Below, piece after piece: positions 30,221-32,621 of a stretch of 32,621 nucleotides of DNA. Origin of the DNA: FLUQ01 sp031550605 (GTDB lineage: Bacteria > Desulfobacterota > Desulfovibrionia > Desulfovibrionales > Desulfovibrionaceae); NCBI GenBank assembly GCA_031550605.1, contig JAVBOK010000005.1, positions 1 through 32,621 of the forward strand, written 5' to 3'. The notes under the pieces are model-generated. The model was not told where the DNA came from. It made no database searches and worked only from the letters and a program-made list of their open reading frames with translations. Positions within the stretch are counted from its first letter, which is position 1. The number at the start of each line of letters is the position of its first letter. The translations under genes were made by a program, and so were the position numbers.

Positions 30221-31420
30221 ATGTCCACTGCCCCTCAAGGCGCCCTGGCGGGACTCCGCGTTCTCGACCTGACCCGGGTGCTGGCCGGCCCTTTCTGCAC
30301 CATGATGATGGCGGACATGGGCGCAGAAGTCATCAAGATCGAGGAGCCCAGAAAAGGCGACGACAGCCGCTCGTTCGCGCCCTTCAAAAACGGCGAAAGT
30401 TCCTATTTCATGAACCTGAACCGCAACAAGAGAGGCGTGACCCTGAACCTGAAAGGCAAGGGCAGGGACATTTTTCTGGAACTGGTGAAACAGGCCGACA
30501 TCGTTATTGAAAACTACCGGCCCGGCACCATGGAAAAACTCGGCCTGGGCTACGAAGACCTGAAGAAAGTGAACCCGCGCATCATTTACGGGGCCATTTC
30601 CGGTTTCGGCCACAACGGCCCGTTCAGCCGGCGTCCCGGCTACGACATCATCGGCCAGGCCATGGGGGGGCTGATGAGCACCACCGGCTGGCCGGATTCC
30701 GGTCCCACCCGCACGGGCACGGCCATCAGCGACGTGCTGGCCGGCCTTTCGGCCTGCATCGCCATTCTGGCCGCGGTCCATTCGCGCGCGAACACCGGCA
30801 AGGGCCAGAAAGTGGATGTGGCCCTGGTGGATTCCGTGGTGGCCAGCCTGGAAATCATCAACCAGATTTACCTGACCACCGGCCAGATTCCCCAGCGCAT
30901 CGGCAACCGCTATGAATCCATCTATCCCTACGACTCTTTCGCGACCAAAGACGGCAGCTGCGTGATCGGCGCGGGCAACGACAAACTGTACGCCATCGTC
31001 TGCAACTGCATGGGCCGGCCCGAACTGATCGAAGACCCGCGCTTCAGGATCAACCCCGACCGGGTCAAGAACCATGCGCAGTTGAAGCCCATCGTCGAAG
31101 AGTGGACCGTAACCCTGACTTCCGAGGAGGTGGTGGAGACGCTGCTCAAAGCTGGTTGCCCGGCCGCGCCCATCAACTCCATCGACAAGGTCGTCGCCTG
31201 CCCGCACATCGCCGGCGCGCGCGAGATGTTCGTGGACGTGGACCACCCCAGGGCCGGAAAGACCAAGATCACGGGATCGCACCTCAAATTCTCGGACACG
31301 AAGTCCGGCGTGCGCACCCCCGCCCCGACCCTGGGCCAGTATAACGAAGACGTGTATGGTTCCCTTCTGGGCTATGCCGCATCGCAGATCGCGGCGCTGA
31401 AAGAAGAAGGCGTGCTGTAA
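30221..31420 (+). CDS. Class III CoA-transferase (CaiB/BaiF family)
   Basis: A 399-residue CoA-transferase. LRVLDLTRVLAGPFCTMMMADMGAEVIKIE at the start is the family signature; the catalytic aspartate is probably Asp171 in TAISDVLAG, by comparison with formyl-CoA transferase Asp169. The RRPGYDIIGQAMGG segment precedes it. It activates an organic acid using an acyl-CoA donor such as succinyl-CoA. The HMG-CoA-lyase-type gene 18 bases downstream suggests that the product is a 3-hydroxy-3-methyl-acyl-CoA. GGAGG precedes the ATG. Confidence 0.9.
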   Translation: MSTAPQGALAGLRVLDLTRVLAGPFCTMMMADMGAEVIKIEEPRKGDDSRSFAPFKNGESSYFMNLNRNKRGVTLNLKGKGRDIFLELVKQADIVIENYRPGTMEKLGLGYEDLKKVNPRIIYGAISGFGHNGPFSRRPGYDIIGQAMGGLMSTTGWPDSGPTRTGTAISDVLAGLSACIAILAAVHSRANTGKGQKVDVALVDSVVASLEIINQIYLTTGQIPQRIGNRYESIYPYDSFATKDGSCVIGAGNDKLYAIVCNCMGRPELIEDPRFRINPDRVKNHAQLKPIVEEWTVTLTSEEVVETLLKAGCPAAPINSIDKVVACPHIAGAREMFVDVDHPRAGKTKITGSHLKFSDTKSGVRTPAPTLGQYNEDVYGSLLGYAASQIAALKEEGVL

Positions 31421-31438
31421 ACACAAGGAGGCAAACGC

Positions 31439-32383
31439 ATGAGCAACGCGGACTGCTGCGCCCTGCCGAAAACGGTGCAGGTCGTGGACATCACCGGCCG
31501 GGACGGCTTTCAGAACGTGAAAGAATGGATCCCGACGCAGTTGAAGAAAAACGTGCTGGACATGCTGGCGGACGCGGGCGTCACCAAGGTTGAGGCCACC
31601 AGTTTCGTCAGCCCCAAGGCCATTCCCCAGATGGCGGACGCCGCGGAAATCGTCGCGCACATGCGCGAGAAACACCCCGGCGTCGCCCTCGTGGTTCTGG
31701 CCCCCAACCTGAAGGGCGTGCAGAAAGCCGCCGAATGCGGCGTCGCGGAGGTCAGTTACGTCATCTCCGTCAGCGCGTCCCACAACAAGGCCAACATCAA
31801 CAGGACCCACGACGAATCCCTGGCGGACCTCGCCGCCATTGTCGAAGCCTGCCCCGGCGTCGCGGTCAACCTGTCCATGTCCACCGTGTTCGGCTGCCCC
31901 TTTGAGGGCGAAATGCCCATCGAACGGGTGCTCTGGCTGATCGGCGAATCCCTGAGGCGCGGGGCGAAAACCGTCACCCTGTGCGACACGATCGGGGTGG
32001 GCAACCCCCTGCAGGTGCGGGCGGTCGTCGCCGCCGTGCGCGCCGCGTATCCGGCTCTTGATTTCGCCGTGCACATGCACGACACGCACGGCCTGGGCCT
32101 GGCCAACACCCTGACCGCCCTGCTCTGCGGGGTGACCCGGTTTGAAACGGCCGGCGGCGGGCTGGGCGGCTGCCCCTTCGCCCCCGGAGCCGCGGGCAAC
32201 ACCTCCACCGAAGACATGGTCAACATGTTCCAGCGCATGGGCATCGCCACCGGCATCGACCTGGAAAAATACCTGAAGGCCGTGGCCGTGATCCGCGACA
32301 ACATCAACCCCAATTTGCCCGGAAGGCTGGCCGCGGCCCGCACGTACGGGGAATTTTGTTTTTACACCCTCCCCAAGGCATAG
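31439..32383 (+). CDS. Hydroxymethylglutaryl-CoA lyase family protein
   Basis: A 314-residue DRE-TIM-type lyase. VDITGRDGFQN (Arg21, Asp22, Gln25) matches Arg41-Asp42-Gln45 of the human enzyme, HMHDTHGLGLANT gives the metal-binding histidines, and GGLGGCPFAPGAAGN has the catalytic loop cysteine. It splits 3-hydroxy-3-methylglutaryl-CoA or a related compound such as citramalyl-CoA, giving acetyl-CoA or a short acid. AAGGAGG precedes the ATG. It pairs with the CoA-transferase upstream and a TRAP uptake protein downstream. The exact substrate is open. Confidence 0.88.
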   Translation: MSNADCCALPKTVQVVDITGRDGFQNVKEWIPTQLKKNVLDMLADAGVTKVEATSFVSPKAIPQMADAAEIVAHMREKHPGVALVVLAPNLKGVQKAAECGVAEVSYVISVSASHNKANINRTHDESLADLAAIVEACPGVAVNLSMSTVFGCPFEGEMPIERVLWLIGESLRRGAKTVTLCDTIGVGNPLQVRAVVAAVRAAYPALDFAVHMHDTHGLGLANTLTALLCGVTRFETAGGGLGGCPFAPGAAGNTSTEDMVNMFQRMGIATGIDLEKYLKAVAVIRDNINPNLPGRLAAARTYGEFCFYTLPKA

Positions 32384-32444
32384 CCGCGTTCGCCGCGCCG
32401 CGAACAGGAGGATCCCCGCAACCGTTTTACCTTAGGAGCATTGC

Positions 32445-32621
32445 ATGAAAAAAGGACTGATCCGCTCGCTCTTCACCGTTCTGGCCCTGGCCCTGATGCC
32501 GCCCACGGCCGCGCTGGCGGCCAAGGTGACCCTGAAACTGGGGCACACCGGCGCGCCCAACCACCATTACAACCTGACCTGCGAAAAATTCGCCGAGGCC
32601 GTCGCCAAAAAATCCAACGGC
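32445..32621 (+). CDS. TRAP transporter substrate-binding protein, DctP type (partial)
   Basis: Only the first 59 codons are visible; the gene runs past the window. MKKGLIRSLFTVLALALMPP is a signal peptide with likely cleavage after ALA. The mature start KVTLKLGHTGAPNHHYN, with KFAEAVAKKSNG, is typical of DctP-type periplasmic proteins that bind carboxylates. Probably it imports the acid handled by the two upstream enzymes. Confidence 0.85.
   Translation, partial: MKKGLIRSLFTVLALALMPPTAALAAKVTLKLGHTGAPNHHYNLTCEKFAEAVAKKSNG

Noticed and set aside
28943..32089. A very long open frame on the minus strand opposite the TauE, CoA-transferase and lyase genes
   Set aside because: It is a shadow of GC-rich genes: the product is rich in His, Gly and Arg with no domain, while the plus strand has clear conserved proteins with ribosome sites.

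Overview
The window looks like chromosomal DNA from a GC-rich anaerobic proteobacterium, most likely of the Desulfovibrio type. That is an inference from the 16S 5' end at the left edge, sigma-54 regulation, Etf/FixCX electron transfer, a biotin-dependent Na+ malonate decarboxylase, and TRAP, TauE and class III CoA-transferase genes. No single gene proves the taxon. There are about 31 protein genes and the first 30 bases of a 16S rRNA gene, and no tRNA, insertion sequence, phage or CRISPR was seen.

Layout. (1) 1-311: start of a 16S rRNA gene on the minus strand with its leader, boxA and an UP-element promoter. (2) 344-2414: a SAM methyltransferase, an MgtC-type membrane protein and an NlpC/P60 lipoprotein. 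(3) 2710-16203: a 4-hydroxybutyrate/crotonyl-CoA locus. One long minus-strand operon runs 4-hydroxybutyrate CoA-transferase, acyl-CoA dehydrogenase, EtfB, EtfA, FixC-like, FixX-like, CoA-acylating succinate-semialdehyde dehydrogenase, 4-hydroxybutyrate dehydrogenase. A second minus-strand operon holds 4-hydroxybutyryl-CoA dehydratase, an 89-residue CGGC-motif protein and a crotonase. Between them, on the plus strand, lies a PAS-PAS-AAA+-HTH sigma-54 activator. (4) 16509-17150: a flavodoxin-fold FMN reductase. (5) 17907-26415: a Na+-type malonate decarboxylase operon with a biotin ligase inside it. (6) 26543-28783: a biotin ECF transporter (EcfT divergent from BioY and an ATPase). (7) 28955-29962: a small membrane protein and a TauE/SafE permease. 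(8) 30221-32621: a class III CoA-transferase, an HMG-CoA-lyase-family enzyme and the start of a TRAP binding protein, cut by the window edge.

How they work together. The enzymes of part 3 join succinyl-CoA to succinate semialdehyde, 4-hydroxybutyrate, 4-hydroxybutyryl-CoA, crotonyl-CoA and butyryl-CoA. Electrons pass through a FixABCX-like module. The route could run as a reductive sink to butyryl-CoA or as 4-hydroxybutyrate use. Both operons carry near-perfect -24/-12 promoters, and a shared 16-bp palindrome, GATG(C/T)-N6-GCATC, occurs five times in the window, all five in the two control regions of this locus. This makes a self-contained sigma-54 regulon and is the strongest new observation here. 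Part 5 decarboxylates malonate to acetate on an acyl carrier protein and passes the carboxyl group by carboxybiotin to a membrane Na+ pump. The embedded biotin ligase and the adjacent biotin importer fit that demand for biotin.
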